A DNA stretch of 64,000 nt, from positions 101,763 to 165,762 of the forward strand of contig NZ_LAZU01000029.1 of the NCBI RefSeq assembly GCF_000987955.1, in the 5' to 3' direction. The notes under the pieces are model-generated. The model searched no databases and was not told the origin of the DNA. It worked only from the letters and a program-made list of their open reading frames with translations. A program made the translations under genes and the position numbers. Below, one piece after another: positions 52,181 through 60,864 of this stretch; positions within the stretch are counted from its first letter, which is position 1, and the number at the start of each line of letters is the position of its first letter. The DNA comes from Paenibacillus sp. DMB20. Lineage in GTDB: Bacteria; Bacillota; Bacilli; Paenibacillales; Paenibacillaceae.

Positions 52181-52200
52181 AGAAAAAAGGAGTGAGTGCC

Positions 52201-53550
52201 ATGCAATACTTTTTTTATGGAATCGCGGGTGTGTTTCTTGTGTTTCAGGCGCTGTATACGATTATTCCGCTGCTGTGCAGCAAAGTGAAAAAGCTGAATC
52301 ATGATCTTGACGAAAAATCGATATCGGTGCTCGTTCCTGCCTATAACGAGGAGCTTACGATTAAGAACTGCATTGACGCCATGGCGGGTTTGCATTACGG
52401 GAATCACGAGATCTTGATCATCAACGACGGTTCCAAGGACGGTACCTTCTCCGCGTTGGACGAGCTGCTGGATTTAAAACCGGACTATAGGAGACCGGAC
52501 CATAAGCTTGCCTATAAATCGATAACGGGTTTTTACCGCTCCACCCGTTATCCAAACATATTCGTCATCGATAAGCTGAACGGCGGAAAAGCGGACTCCC
52601 TGAATGCGGGCATCGATTGCGCCGCGTCCGAGATCATGATTACGCTGGATGCGGACAGCATGCTGGAAGCCGACTCGCTCAAGTTCGTAAATCAATATTT
52701 TCATGATCAGCAGATTATCGCGCTTGGCGGTACGGTCAAAATCGTGCAGGGGGCAGAGAAGAAAAACGGAGCGATCGTGGAGAAATTTCAGGGAAAAGGG
52801 CTAATTAAAAGCCAAATCATCAATTACACGCACGGCTTCTATGTCCGGAAATTAACGCAATCCTTTTTTAATTCGATCGTTGTCATTTCAGGCGCATTCG
52901 GGGCTTTTTACAAAGACATTTTGGTTCAGGTGAACGGTTTCCGCAGCACGGTAGGCGAGGATATCGATATCACGTTAAAGATCCATGAGTACATCAAGGC
53001 CAACCGGTTGAACAAAAAGCTGGTGTATGCGCCTGAAGCGGTATGCTACACCGAATGCCCGGAGAATCTGCCGAACTTTTACAAGCAGCGGATCCGGTGG
53101 CAAAAGGCATTCGTCGACTGCATCCTGATCTATTGGTCCAGGCTGTCTCACAAGTTCACTCCGGGAGTAAGTCTGTTTTTTGCGATCGACGGGTTCATGC
53201 TGGGGACCTTCTCCGCGTTCACTACTTTATTTTATGTGGGGCAGGTGCTGCTGACCGGCGGAAATGTGCTGCATGCCATCATCTTCCTGCTGATCAGCAT
53301 ATTGGTCAATGCGGCGCAGATCATCATTTCTTTATACTTGTGCAAAAAATACGGCAGCAACTATTCCCTCGCCGACTATTTCAGAATGTTCTTTTTCAGC
53401 CAGATGGAACTGCTGACCTATCGCAATCTGCTGCTTTACATCAATATTGTCGGAACGTTCAAGTACTTTGACAATGATGAGGGCTGGGGATTCGTCGAAC
53501 GTAAAGGCGTCGCGGCCATCAGCCAGAATATCCCGGCCGGATCGAATTAA
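52201..53550 (+). CDS. Membrane GT2 glycosyltransferase, IcaA/PgaC-like
   Basis: 449 residues: one N-terminal helix, a GT2 catalytic domain and three to four C-terminal helices. Catalytic marks are SVLVPAYNE, INDGSKDGT, LDADSMLEADSL (DxD), a TVGEDIDITLKI loop and QRIRWQKAF (QxxRW), as in processive synthases such as poly-N-acetylglucosamine synthase IcaA/PgaC. It would polymerise and export a sugar chain through its own membrane channel. AAGGAG lies 10 bases before ATG 52201. First full gene of an operon with an acyltransferase (19 bases) and a GH18 gene. Confidence 0.88.
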   Translation: MQYFFYGIAGVFLVFQALYTIIPLLCSKVKKLNHDLDEKSISVLVPAYNEELTIKNCIDAMAGLHYGNHEILIINDGSKDGTFSALDELLDLKPDYRRPDHKLAYKSITGFYRSTRYPNIFVIDKLNGGKADSLNAGIDCAASEIMITLDADSMLEADSLKFVNQYFHDQQIIALGGTVKIVQGAEKKNGAIVEKFQGKGLIKSQIINYTHGFYVRKLTQSFFNSIVVISGAFGAFYKDILVQVNGFRSTVGEDIDITLKIHEYIKANRLNKKLVYAPEAVCYTECPENLPNFYKQRIRWQKAFVDCILIYWSRLSHKFTPGVSLFFAIDGFMLGTFSAFTTLFYVGQVLLTGGNVLHAIIFLLISILVNAAQIIISLYLCKKYGSNYSLADYFRMFFFSQMELLTYRNLLLYINIVGTFKYFDNDEGWGFVERKGVAAISQNIPAGSN

Positions 53551-53569
53551 GCGGATGGAGGAGGTTCCT

Positions 53570-54670
53570 ATGAACAGCGTAATTCCAAGCAAAAGAATCC
53601 TGTACGTGGACATTTTGAGAATTCTGTCGATCATCGCGGTCATTATCCTGCATTACACGGCAGAAGTGCTAACCAATACGAACGATTTCAACTCCGCCTC
53701 ATGGTGGATCAGCAATGGATTCAATTCGGTATCCCGGTTCGCGGTTCCGGTATTCTTCATGATCAGCGGGGCGATGATTCTCCGAACGGAGATTCGCTCC
53801 TACCGCGACTTTTTCAAGAAGAGGGTCGTGCCGCTGCTCATCCCCCTTGTAAGCTGGTCCATCATTTACGGCTTGTACAATCAATACTATATTCTTAAGA
53901 GCAAGATGAACCTCTACGAATTTGCAGTCGACTTCGTCTATCGCCTGGTTATCGACAGAAACTATGTGCATTTATGGTTCCTGTATGCCATTATCGCGGT
54001 GTATATGACGGTTCCGCTGATCAGCAAATTTATTAAGAATTGCAGCGAGAGGGATCTGAGGTATTATTTGCTCTTATGGTTTATCGTCAGCATAGCCTAT
54101 CGTTTCGTCTCCGATGCCGTATTCCGCGTTACGGACCAGTACATCAACATTCCGATCATGAACATTCCCTTTTTTATGGGGTATCTCGGCTACTTCATTC
54201 TGGGGTATTACCTCTTTCATTACGAACTGCCGCTGAAAGCGAAGAATATAATATATAACCTGGGGGTCATCTCCTTCTTCCTGACGCCGGTGGCTACTTA
54301 TTTTGTATCGCTCCGCGACGGCGTGCTGGACGAGATGTTCTATGGCAACTATTCGATCACCACCTTTTTCATGGCTTGCGGCATGTTTGTTTTTTTCAAA
54401 GAGAAAGAGGAGGCGATAGGGGAAAGAGCGAATCATAAAATCCAAAAATTGATCAGTTCGATCTCCAAAGCCAGCTTCAGCATTTATCTGATCCATTTGA
54501 TGGTTGAAATGATGCTTTCGGGCGGAACGGAAGTGGATGCAACGTTTCTGGATGCGGCCATCAGTCTTGTTTTGAACATTGCGGTCATATTCGGCATCAG
54601 TTACGTCACCGTCAAGTTGTTGAATTTGAGTAAATCGATAACATATATCCTATTCGGCGGGCGGGGTTAG
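53570..54670 (+). CDS. Membrane acyltransferase (acyltransferase-3/IcaC-like)
   Basis: 366 residues with ten or more membrane helices. ILYVDILRILSIIAVIILHY at the start with the conserved His of acyltransferase-3 proteins, SRFAVPVFFMISGAMIL, VHLWFLYAIIAVYMTVPLIS and a final helical SIYLIHLMVEM match the OafA/IcaC family, which adds acyl (for example succinyl or acetyl) groups to polysaccharides. TGGAGGAGG precedes the ATG at 53570. Second gene of the operon; the product would modify the polymer made by the upstream GT2. Confidence 0.88.
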   Translation: MNSVIPSKRILYVDILRILSIIAVIILHYTAEVLTNTNDFNSASWWISNGFNSVSRFAVPVFFMISGAMILRTEIRSYRDFFKKRVVPLLIPLVSWSIIYGLYNQYYILKSKMNLYEFAVDFVYRLVIDRNYVHLWFLYAIIAVYMTVPLISKFIKNCSERDLRYYLLLWFIVSIAYRFVSDAVFRVTDQYINIPIMNIPFFMGYLGYFILGYYLFHYELPLKAKNIIYNLGVISFFLTPVATYFVSLRDGVLDEMFYGNYSITTFFMACGMFVFFKEKEEAIGERANHKIQKLISSISKASFSIYLIHLMVEMMLSGGTEVDATFLDAAISLVLNIAVIFGISYVTVKLLNLSKSITYILFGGRG

Positions 54671-54674
54671 AGGA

Positions 54675-55811
54675 ATGAGAATAAGCATATATACGAAAAT
54701 GTTTATCGTCGTTTTGCTCACCGGCATGGGGCTTTACTTGTATCAAGCATCCGGCGCGGAAGACCGAAAAATCACGGCTGTTTACGTGGAGGCGTGGAAG
54801 GACTATAGAGAGGTGAAGCTGTCCGGCAAGAATGTGGACATCGCTTTTATCGCTTTTGCGAAAATCGACGGCACGAATATTTATTTTCACGAAGACGGCG
54901 CCACCAATGACCAGATCAAAGAAAATGTCAAAAAGCTGAAGGAGCATAACCCCGAGACCAAGATGGTGCTTGCGATAGGGGGATATGGCGCCGACGGCTT
55001 CTCGGATGCATCGCTGGACGGCAATCGGTATCTGTTTACGGAGAGCATCGTGAACATGGTCAAAGAGCTGGACCTGGACGGCGTCGACATCGATTGGGAA
55101 TATCCCGCGTTTCATGCCTGGAATACGCAGAAGTCGCGTCCCGAGGATACGCAGAATTTTACAAGCCTGATGAAGGAATTAAGGGAGAAGCTGTACCGGC
55201 TGCCGCATAAAAATAAGAAAAAGTACCTGCTCACCTTCGCTTCGGGCACCCAGGATTGGTATTTTAAAAACGTCGAAGTCAAAAAGGTCGAAAAATACGT
55301 CGATTACATCAATGTCATGAGTTATGACTTAACCGGCCGATGGTCGGACACGACCGGCTTCAACTCCAATTTATACATTGATAGCCGGCATAAATCCAAG
55401 CACAGCGTTGACCGAATCATCACGATGTACCTGGACCACGATGTGGACAGCAGGAAGCTGCTGCTCGGCATCCCGGCTTATTCCTATGGCTGGAAAAACG
55501 TGAAGGGCGGTACGGACGGCGCCTTTGCTTCCGGGAAGCCGATCGACATCGACAAGGTGGATCTGAGCTATAAAATGATCGAGAAATCGTATCTGAACAA
55601 AAACGGCTATAAGCGATATTATGACGACAGTGCCAAAGCCGCTTACCTGTACAATGGAAACACGTTTATTAGCTATGAAGATAAAGAAGCGCTTAAGGAA
55701 AAGGTGAAATACATCGAAGACAAGGATTTGGCGGGGGCGATGGTTTGGCAATACTCGCAGGACGCGGAGGATGGAATCATTCAATTTCTGGCGAACAACC
55801 TGAATCAATGA
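54675..55811 (+). CDS. GH18 family glycoside hydrolase (chitinase-like), secreted
   Basis: 378 residues. A signal peptide or anchor (MFIVVLLTGMGLYLYQASG) leads into a TIM barrel with the GH18 signature DGVDIDWEYP (residues about 134-143) including the catalytic Glu, plus ITAVYVEAWKDY, VLAIGGYG and VMSYDLTG. GH18 enzymes cut beta-1,4-linked N-acetylglucosamine polymers. It starts four bases after the acyltransferase stop (RBS inside its end) and is followed by a terminator, so it is the last operon gene. It would trim or release the polymer made by the first gene. Confidence 0.9.
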   Translation: MRISIYTKMFIVVLLTGMGLYLYQASGAEDRKITAVYVEAWKDYREVKLSGKNVDIAFIAFAKIDGTNIYFHEDGATNDQIKENVKKLKEHNPETKMVLAIGGYGADGFSDASLDGNRYLFTESIVNMVKELDLDGVDIDWEYPAFHAWNTQKSRPEDTQNFTSLMKELREKLYRLPHKNKKKYLLTFASGTQDWYFKNVEVKKVEKYVDYINVMSYDLTGRWSDTTGFNSNLYIDSRHKSKHSVDRIITMYLDHDVDSRKLLLGIPAYSYGWKNVKGGTDGAFASGKPIDIDKVDLSYKMIEKSYLNKNGYKRYYDDSAKAAYLYNGNTFISYEDKEALKEKVKYIEDKDLAGAMVWQYSQDAEDGIIQFLANNLNQ

Positions 55812-55817
55812 AGAAGG

Positions 55818-55853
55818 ATGACCAAACAAGAAACTTCTTGTTTGGTCATTTTT
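55818..55853 (+). terminator. Terminator of the exopolysaccharide operon
   Basis: ATGACCAAACAAGAA pairs with TTCTTGTTTGGTCAT, followed by TTTTT, directly after the GH18 gene. Confidence 0.88.
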
Positions 55854-55918
55854 ACATGGTTTTGAGGTATAGGGGCTAGACCATGCTGCGATTATAGGAA
55901 TGAACTTGGGACATCTCC

Positions 55919-56272
55919 TTATTGCTGGTAGAATGCGTGCACGTGAAAATCGCGTTGATTCTCATCTGCCACCCAAATCATCAATCTTCGGTTTGAGGAG
56001 AAGCGATTTTCTTTTGCCATGCAGCTGAATTCAATGAATGCCCGAATTGCTTCGTAGGTCAGCAAATTTATTTTTTGGACGAATAAATTGATGTGAAGCA
56101 TAGCCGAACTTTGCAGAATAAGTTGACGCATTTCTTTGCGCAGTTTGGGGTAGAGCGTCAAAGAATCGGCCTGGATTGCACTTAACAGAATATAGTCGAC
56201 GGCCAAAGGCTCCCCGCAGAAGTAAATAGGTATATCATTAAACGGCTGTATAGAAATATTAAGATATTTCAT
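55919..56272 (-). CDS. Conserved-looking small protein, unknown function
   Basis: 117 residues, mixed alpha/beta and soluble (MKYLNISIQPFNDIPIYFCG, EPLAVDYILLSAIQADSLTL, FSSNRRLMIWVADENQRDFH). AAGGTGA lies about 9 bases upstream of the start at 56272. No recognised domain and no close partner; convergent with the GH18 operon and divergent from the leader/MFS unit. Confidence 0.45.
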   Translation of the reverse strand: MKYLNISIQPFNDIPIYFCGEPLAVDYILLSAIQADSLTLYPKLRKEMRQLILQSSAMLHINLFVQKINLLTYEAIRAFIEFSCMAKENRFSSNRRLMIWVADENQRDFHVHAFYQQ

Positions 56273-56393
56273 GTCTACTTCACCTTTTTTTCTTAAAATA
56301 TGGGAAAGTATAATTATCTTGAAGTCTATATCCTTATTTTGCAAGAAAAAATATTTTATTGTAAGGTTTTTTTTGCGTCGGATATAAAGTATG

Positions 56394-56422
56394 TTTAACG
56401 GGCTCTATGGCGGTGTTATAAT
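56394..56422 (+). promoter_or_regulatory. Promoter of the leader/MFS unit
   Basis: TTTAAC (56394-56399), 17-base spacer, TATAAT (56417-56422) with an extended -10 TG. Strong. Confidence 0.8.
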
Positions 56423-56451
56423 AGATTCAATTATTTTCGGAGGTGTTTAGG

Positions 56452-56529
56452 ATGAGAGTAAGCTCAATGTTTTGTATTTATCAATCGTCCCAATTAGGTG
56501 AAAACAATCGGTGGATGACACGCGCGTAG
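56452..56529 (+). CDS. Putative leader peptide before the MFS gene
   Basis: 25 codons starting MRVSSMFCIYQSS and ending NRWMTRA, with CGGAGGTG 5 bases before the ATG. Its last codons, ACA CGC GCG TAG, form the left arm of the following hairpins. Position between a strong promoter and an efflux gene suggests a drug-sensing leader. Confidence 0.6.
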   Translation: MRVSSMFCIYQSSQLGENNRWMTRA

Positions 56530-56590
56530 TTCTCGCGCGAAAAATGCCGGGGCAGGTGGCGTGTTGATCCGCCGTGATAAGAGAGGCGGA
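56518..56590 (+). promoter_or_regulatory. Competing hairpins upstream of the MFS start
   Basis: CGCGCG (56521-56526) pairs with CGCGCG (56534-56539), or ACACGC (56518-56523) pairs with GCGTGT (56559-56564). TCCGCC (56568-56573) pairs with GGCGGA (56585-56590), which is next to the probable ribosome site of the MFS gene. Translation of the leader end would break the first fold. Built like a translational attenuator. Confidence 0.55.
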
Positions 56591-56599
56591 CCCGGTTAA

Positions 56600-57847
56600 A
56601 TGATGAATGTAAAAGCGTCACAGGTTTATATTTTTATGGGATTTTGGACTTCTTTGGCGAATGCCATGATGTTTACGACTTACGCAATCTATGAAGTTAT
56701 TGCTTTGGGATTGAACCCGCTCCAACTGCTGCTGGTAGGCATGGTCTTGGAAGCGGCCGTATTGCTTTTTGAAGGGATTACCGGCGTTGTTGCCGACTAT
56801 TACAGCCGCAGACGGTCTGTTATTATGGGAATGTTCGTCTTGGGCGTCGGATTTGCCCTGGCCGGAAGTGCGATTTGGCTGGGGGACAAGGGGCTCGCGA
56901 TGTCTTCTTTTGCCTGGCTTTTGCTGTCGCAGATGGTCTCCGGTATCGGCTACACTTTCATCAGCGGCGCGGACACGGCCTGGATCGTGGATGAGGTAGG
57001 GGAGAAAAACGCAGGAAAGTTATTTTTGAGAGCCAGACGGATCGGGCTTTTCGGAACGCTGCTGGGGATAGCGATAAGCGTGTTCTTATCGAGCCAGGGG
57101 GCGAATCTGCCGTATTTGGCGGGAGGCCTCATGTATCTTTTGCTGGGCGTGTACCTTCTCTTCTATATGAAAGAGACGAAATTTGTTCGACCAGAGCGGA
57201 GAAGCGGGGCATTCTCCCATTGGAAAAGCATGAAAGAGACTTGGCTGTCCGGCTCCCGAGTGATCCGGCGTCATCCCCTGCTGCTCATGATGCTGATCGT
57301 AACGGTCTTCAGCGGAGCTGCTTCGGAAGGCTATGACCGGTTATGGCAGGCCCATATGATCACCGAAATTGGTTTTCCGGCAGATATCCCGTTTTCGGCA
57401 GCTATATGGGTTGGGCTCATTGCCGTCCTGTCTACCCTGCTGAGTCTTCCGGTCATGTGGATCGCGGAGAAGCGCATTGACATGAGCAGGGAACGGATTG
57501 TGTTCAAGGGCATGTTGATACTGACTCTGGTGCGAATCACCGCGATTATGGTATTGGCGCTGTCGTCCGGGTTTGCCTGGGCGCTTGCCGCAGTCCTGCT
57601 TTATGATATGGTACGGATGCTGAGCGCCCCGTTTTATGACACCTGGCTCAACTTGAACATCGAAAGCAAATCGCGGGCGACCGTACTGTCGATGATGAGC
57701 CAAAGCGACGCGCTTGGGCAAACGGCGGGAGGGCCGTTCGTGGGGTGGATCGGCAGCCGTTTCTCGCTGCGCGCGTCCCTTGTGGCCGCTGCGGTGCTGT
57801 TAACGCCCATTTTGGCTGTGTACAGCCGCATGCAGCGCAAAGAATAA
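56600..57847 (+). CDS. MFS transporter (DHA3-type, drug efflux-like)
   Basis: 415 residues with 12 predicted helices. FWTSLANAMMFTTYAIYEVI at the start, the motif-A-like loop GVVADYYSRRRSVIMGM, TFISGADTAWIVDEVGEKNA, and a C-terminal half with APFYDTWLNLNIESKSRATV. Proton-coupled export of a drug or metabolite is likely; the substrate is unknown. ATG 56600 and 56603 are both possible. Expression is probably controlled by the leader peptide and hairpins upstream. Terminator follows directly. Not similar in detail to the Mef-like gene. Confidence 0.85.
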   Translation: MMNVKASQVYIFMGFWTSLANAMMFTTYAIYEVIALGLNPLQLLLVGMVLEAAVLLFEGITGVVADYYSRRRSVIMGMFVLGVGFALAGSAIWLGDKGLAMSSFAWLLLSQMVSGIGYTFISGADTAWIVDEVGEKNAGKLFLRARRIGLFGTLLGIAISVFLSSQGANLPYLAGGLMYLLLGVYLLFYMKETKFVRPERRSGAFSHWKSMKETWLSGSRVIRRHPLLLMMLIVTVFSGAASEGYDRLWQAHMITEIGFPADIPFSAAIWVGLIAVLSTLLSLPVMWIAEKRIDMSRERIVFKGMLILTLVRITAIMVLALSSGFAWALAAVLLYDMVRMLSAPFYDTWLNLNIESKSRATVLSMMSQSDALGQTAGGPFVGWIGSRFSLRASLVAAAVLLTPILAVYSRMQRKE

Positions 57848-57857
57848 AGGATTCAAG

Positions 57858-57885
57858 AACCAGCCTTCGCGAAGGCTGGTTTTTT
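57858..57885 (+). terminator. Terminator
   Basis: AACCAGCCTTC pairs with GAAGGCTGGTT around GC, followed by TTTTT. Confidence 0.88.
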
Positions 57886-57951
57886 GCATGGCAGCATTTA
57901 ACGAATCATTTCTATAGGATTCATGAAGACAGGTGAAGCAGGGCTGGTGTT

Positions 57952-60771
57952 TTGCTGTATGGTACTATGGAAGAGAATGAAATTCTAGCTGCCTATCATG
58001 CGGGGAGACGTCGTCATATGAAACAATTTCCTTCAAATATTTCGTTTCGCTATCCGTGGCGATCCTATCAAAAAAGAATATTGGATGAGCTGGACCACCA
58101 TCTAAAAAACCGCCATCTCCATCTTGTGGCGCCTCCCGGCTCGGGAAAAACCGTGCTTGGCCTGGAAGTGATGCTGCGGGTGAACGGTCCAACGTTTATC
58201 GTGGCGCCGACGCTGACGATTAAAAACCAGTGGGCGGACCGCTTCAGGGATCTGTTTCTGCAAACCGGGGAGTTGCCGGAGTGGGTGTCCACCAACCTGA
58301 AGAAGCCGGCCTTCGTGACCATCACGACCTATCAGGCATTGCACAGCTTGTATAAAGCGGACGATGGAACAGGGGCAGATGATGGGACGGAGGAGGGCGT
58401 GGCAGAAGGCCTTCACTCACGTGAATCCGGGGAAGGGCAAGTTTCCGGGTCCGGGACGGAGAGGGAGGAAAGCCCCGAGGCGGAAGAGATCCGGGACACG
58501 GGAGAAGCCGGGAGCATCATGGAGGCTTTAAACCGTCTCTCCTTTACCACGCTTATACTGGATGAGGCACACCACCTCCGTTCCTCCTGGTGGAAAAGCA
58601 CGCTCCATTTTCGTTCCGGATTACGGCAGCCGACCGTTATTGCGCTTACCGCTACGCCGCCGTATGATGTTCAGCAGACCGAATGGCAGCGCTATATTGA
58701 GCTGTGCGGGCCGATTGACGCGGAGATCAGCGTCCCTGAGCTGGTGCGGGAATCGGAGCTATGTCCCCATCAGGACTACGTTTACCTGTCCGTTCCGGAG
58801 AAGGAGGAATATGAGCCGCTGCATAAATTTCGGACAAGCGTCCGGGAGCTGAGACAGGAGCTGCTGCAGCATGCCGTACTGCGTGAAAGCGTGGAGTCCC
58901 ATCCGTGGATCGCGGAGACGGAGAAGCACATGGAAGAAATTCTGTCTACGCCTTCATGCTACTCCAGCATGGTGATTTATTTGAAGGCGATCGGTCATCC
59001 CGAATGGGAGCGGTCCGCTTCGGTGCTCGGCGTTGAAGGGGAGACGGTGCCGGCTTTGAGCGACGAGTGGCTGGAAGAGCTGTTAACCTGGCTTCTGTAC
59101 AAGGAGGAGCGCATGGATACCGGAAGGGAGGAATTTGCCGAGCTTCGCCGGAGGCTCAAGGGCATGGGAGCGGTGGAAAAAAGGAAGGTTTATCTCCGCT
59201 CCACTCCCGAGTTTGATAAGATGTTTGTTCAAAGCGTCTCCAAGCTGCGCAGCATTCAAAATATCGTATCTTTTGAGCAAAGCGTCCTGAAGGAGAATTT
59301 GAGAATGGTCATTTTGACCGACTATATCCGGAAAGAGGCGTTTCCGAAAAAGAACGGCGACGGCAAGCTGCCAAGCCGTCTCGGGGTCGTTCCGATCTTC
59401 GAAATCTTGCGGCTCCGGTCGGACGGGGATCTGGCGCTTGGAATCCTGACCGGTTCGCTCGTCGTTCTTCCCGTCTCGGCGATGCCGCTGGTAAGGGTTG
59501 AGGCTGAGAAAGCGGGCGTCCCCCTGGACTGCAAACCGCTTCCTCATGACGACCGTTACGTGACGGCCGAGCTAAAGGATTCCGACCGTTCCGCGCTGGT
59601 AGCCGTCATTACGAAGGTATTCTCCCAAGGAGGGATAAAGGTCCTTGTGGGAACCGCAGCGCTGCTGGGCGAAGGCTGGGATGCGCCCTGCATCAATTCC
59701 TTGATCATGGCATCTTACGTAGGATCCTTTATGTTGTCCAACCAGATGAGGGGCAGGGCTATCCGAACCGAAAAAGGAAATGCCGATAAAACGGCCGCCA
59801 TATGGCATTTGGCCTGTTTGGATACAGCTCAAGAGGAAGGGGGACGCGACCTCGATTCCTTGGGCAGACGGTTCCGCTCTCTAGTTGGACTGGCGGTCCA
59901 TCGGGAAACGATTGAAACCGGAATCGGGAGAATGGACACGCTCATGGATAAATATACGGCCGAAGCCATTGAAGCCAAAAACCAGGAAACTTTTGACCGG
60001 GCCCGCAACCGGCATTTGCTGCATGAACGCTGGAAGAAAGCCGTTGTATTGCACGATCATATGACAGAGGAGCTTGTCGCCGACGGGCGGCAGGTGCCGC
60101 GTCCATATTATTTTGCCCATACGATCAAAGGCTTGCTGATATGGGGGGGCATCGTCTTTTCGACCTTACTTCTGGATACCTTGCTTACACCGGAAGTGCT
60201 GTTCGGCGACTGTCCGTTTTGGATGAAACTGCTGTTGGCTATGCTTGTCGGGATCATTCCGGCCGGGCGTCCCGTCTTCAAAGGGATCTCGATGTACGTG
60301 AAGCATCAATCCCTGGAATCGAGCATTCGGGAGGTCGGCCAGGTGGTATATGAGACTTTGTACCATATGAAGCTGCTTGAACCCGAACCGAATAAGCATC
60401 GGATTCAGGCGGAGGATAACGGGGGCACTGTCGTTTGCTGGATGGAAGGGGGAACGACGCAGGAGAAGACGCTTTTTTTAAATTCCCTTCAGCAGGTGCT
60501 TGAACCCGTAAAGAACCCCCGATACCTGCTCTATCGCGAATCCCGGTCCGGGCTGCTGACCCGAAAGGATTTCCATGCGCTGCCGGAGCCCATCGACCGC
60601 AAGAAAGAGGATGCCGAGCGTTTCGCTGCCTTATGGCGCAAAAAGATCGGTCCCGCCGAGCTTGTCTACACCCGGACGACGGAAGGGAGAAAAATCCTGC
60701 TGACGGCCAGACTGAAAGCCATGTCGGCCCGTTTTTCCGATAAGTCCGAACGGATCAGCGCATGGAGATAA
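57952..60771 (+). CDS. SF2 DEAH-type helicase with C-terminal membrane segments
   Basis: 939 residues from TTG 57952. Starts at ATG 57967, or at ATG 58018 with GGGGAG 10 bases upstream, are equally possible. Helicase motifs: Walker A APPGSGKT (about 58-65), Ia VAPTLTIKNQW, Asp-Glu box LDEAHH (about 201-206), TATPP (about 233-237), and the second RecA domain with NQMRGRAIRTEKG (about 596). A low-complexity acidic linker (about 143-195) lies between motifs Ia and II. Near the C-terminus two hydrophobic stretches (about 725-750 and 757-777: GLLIWGGIVFSTLLLDTLL, FWMKLLLAMLVGIIPAG) suggest that it is attached to the membrane. The last 150 residues are a soluble domain. Nucleic-acid translocation is expected; its role is unknown. 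Confidence 0.8.
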   Translation: MLYGTMEENEILAAYHAGRRRHMKQFPSNISFRYPWRSYQKRILDELDHHLKNRHLHLVAPPGSGKTVLGLEVMLRVNGPTFIVAPTLTIKNQWADRFRDLFLQTGELPEWVSTNLKKPAFVTITTYQALHSLYKADDGTGADDGTEEGVAEGLHSRESGEGQVSGSGTEREESPEAEEIRDTGEAGSIMEALNRLSFTTLILDEAHHLRSSWWKSTLHFRSGLRQPTVIALTATPPYDVQQTEWQRYIELCGPIDAEISVPELVRESELCPHQDYVYLSVPEKEEYEPLHKFRTSVRELRQELLQHAVLRESVESHPWIAETEKHMEEILSTPSCYSSMVIYLKAIGHPEWERSASVLGVEGETVPALSDEWLEELLTWLLYKEERMDTGREEFAELRRRLKGMGAVEKRKVYLRSTPEFDKMFVQSVSKLRSIQNIVSFEQSVLKENLRMVILTDYIRKEAFPKKNGDGKLPSRLGVVPIFEILRLRSDGDLALGILTGSLVVLPVSAMPLVRVEAEKAGVPLDCKPLPHDDRYVTAELKDSDRSALVAVITKVFSQGGIKVLVGTAALLGEGWDAPCINSLIMASYVGSFMLSNQMRGRAIRTEKGNADKTAAIWHLACLDTAQEEGGRDLDSLGRRFRSLVGLAVHRETIETGIGRMDTLMDKYTAEAIEAKNQETFDRARNRHLLHERWKKAVVLHDHMTEELVADGRQVPRPYYFAHTIKGLLIWGGIVFSTLLLDTLLTPEVLFGDCPFWMKLLLAMLVGIIPAGRPVFKGISMYVKHQSLESSIREVGQVVYETLYHMKLLEPEPNKHRIQAEDNGGTVVCWMEGGTTQEKTLFLNSLQQVLEPVKNPRYLLYRESRSGLLTRKDFHALPEPIDRKKEDAERFAALWRKKIGPAELVYTRTTEGRKILLTARLKAMSARFSDKSERISAWR

Positions 60772-60864
60772 TAGGGGGAAACCTCCGCGAACTAAACTTA
60801 TTCCATGGGGATGATTAGGACGGCTTCCGGGAATGTTAGGTGTAAACATGTTGGGAGTGATCTT

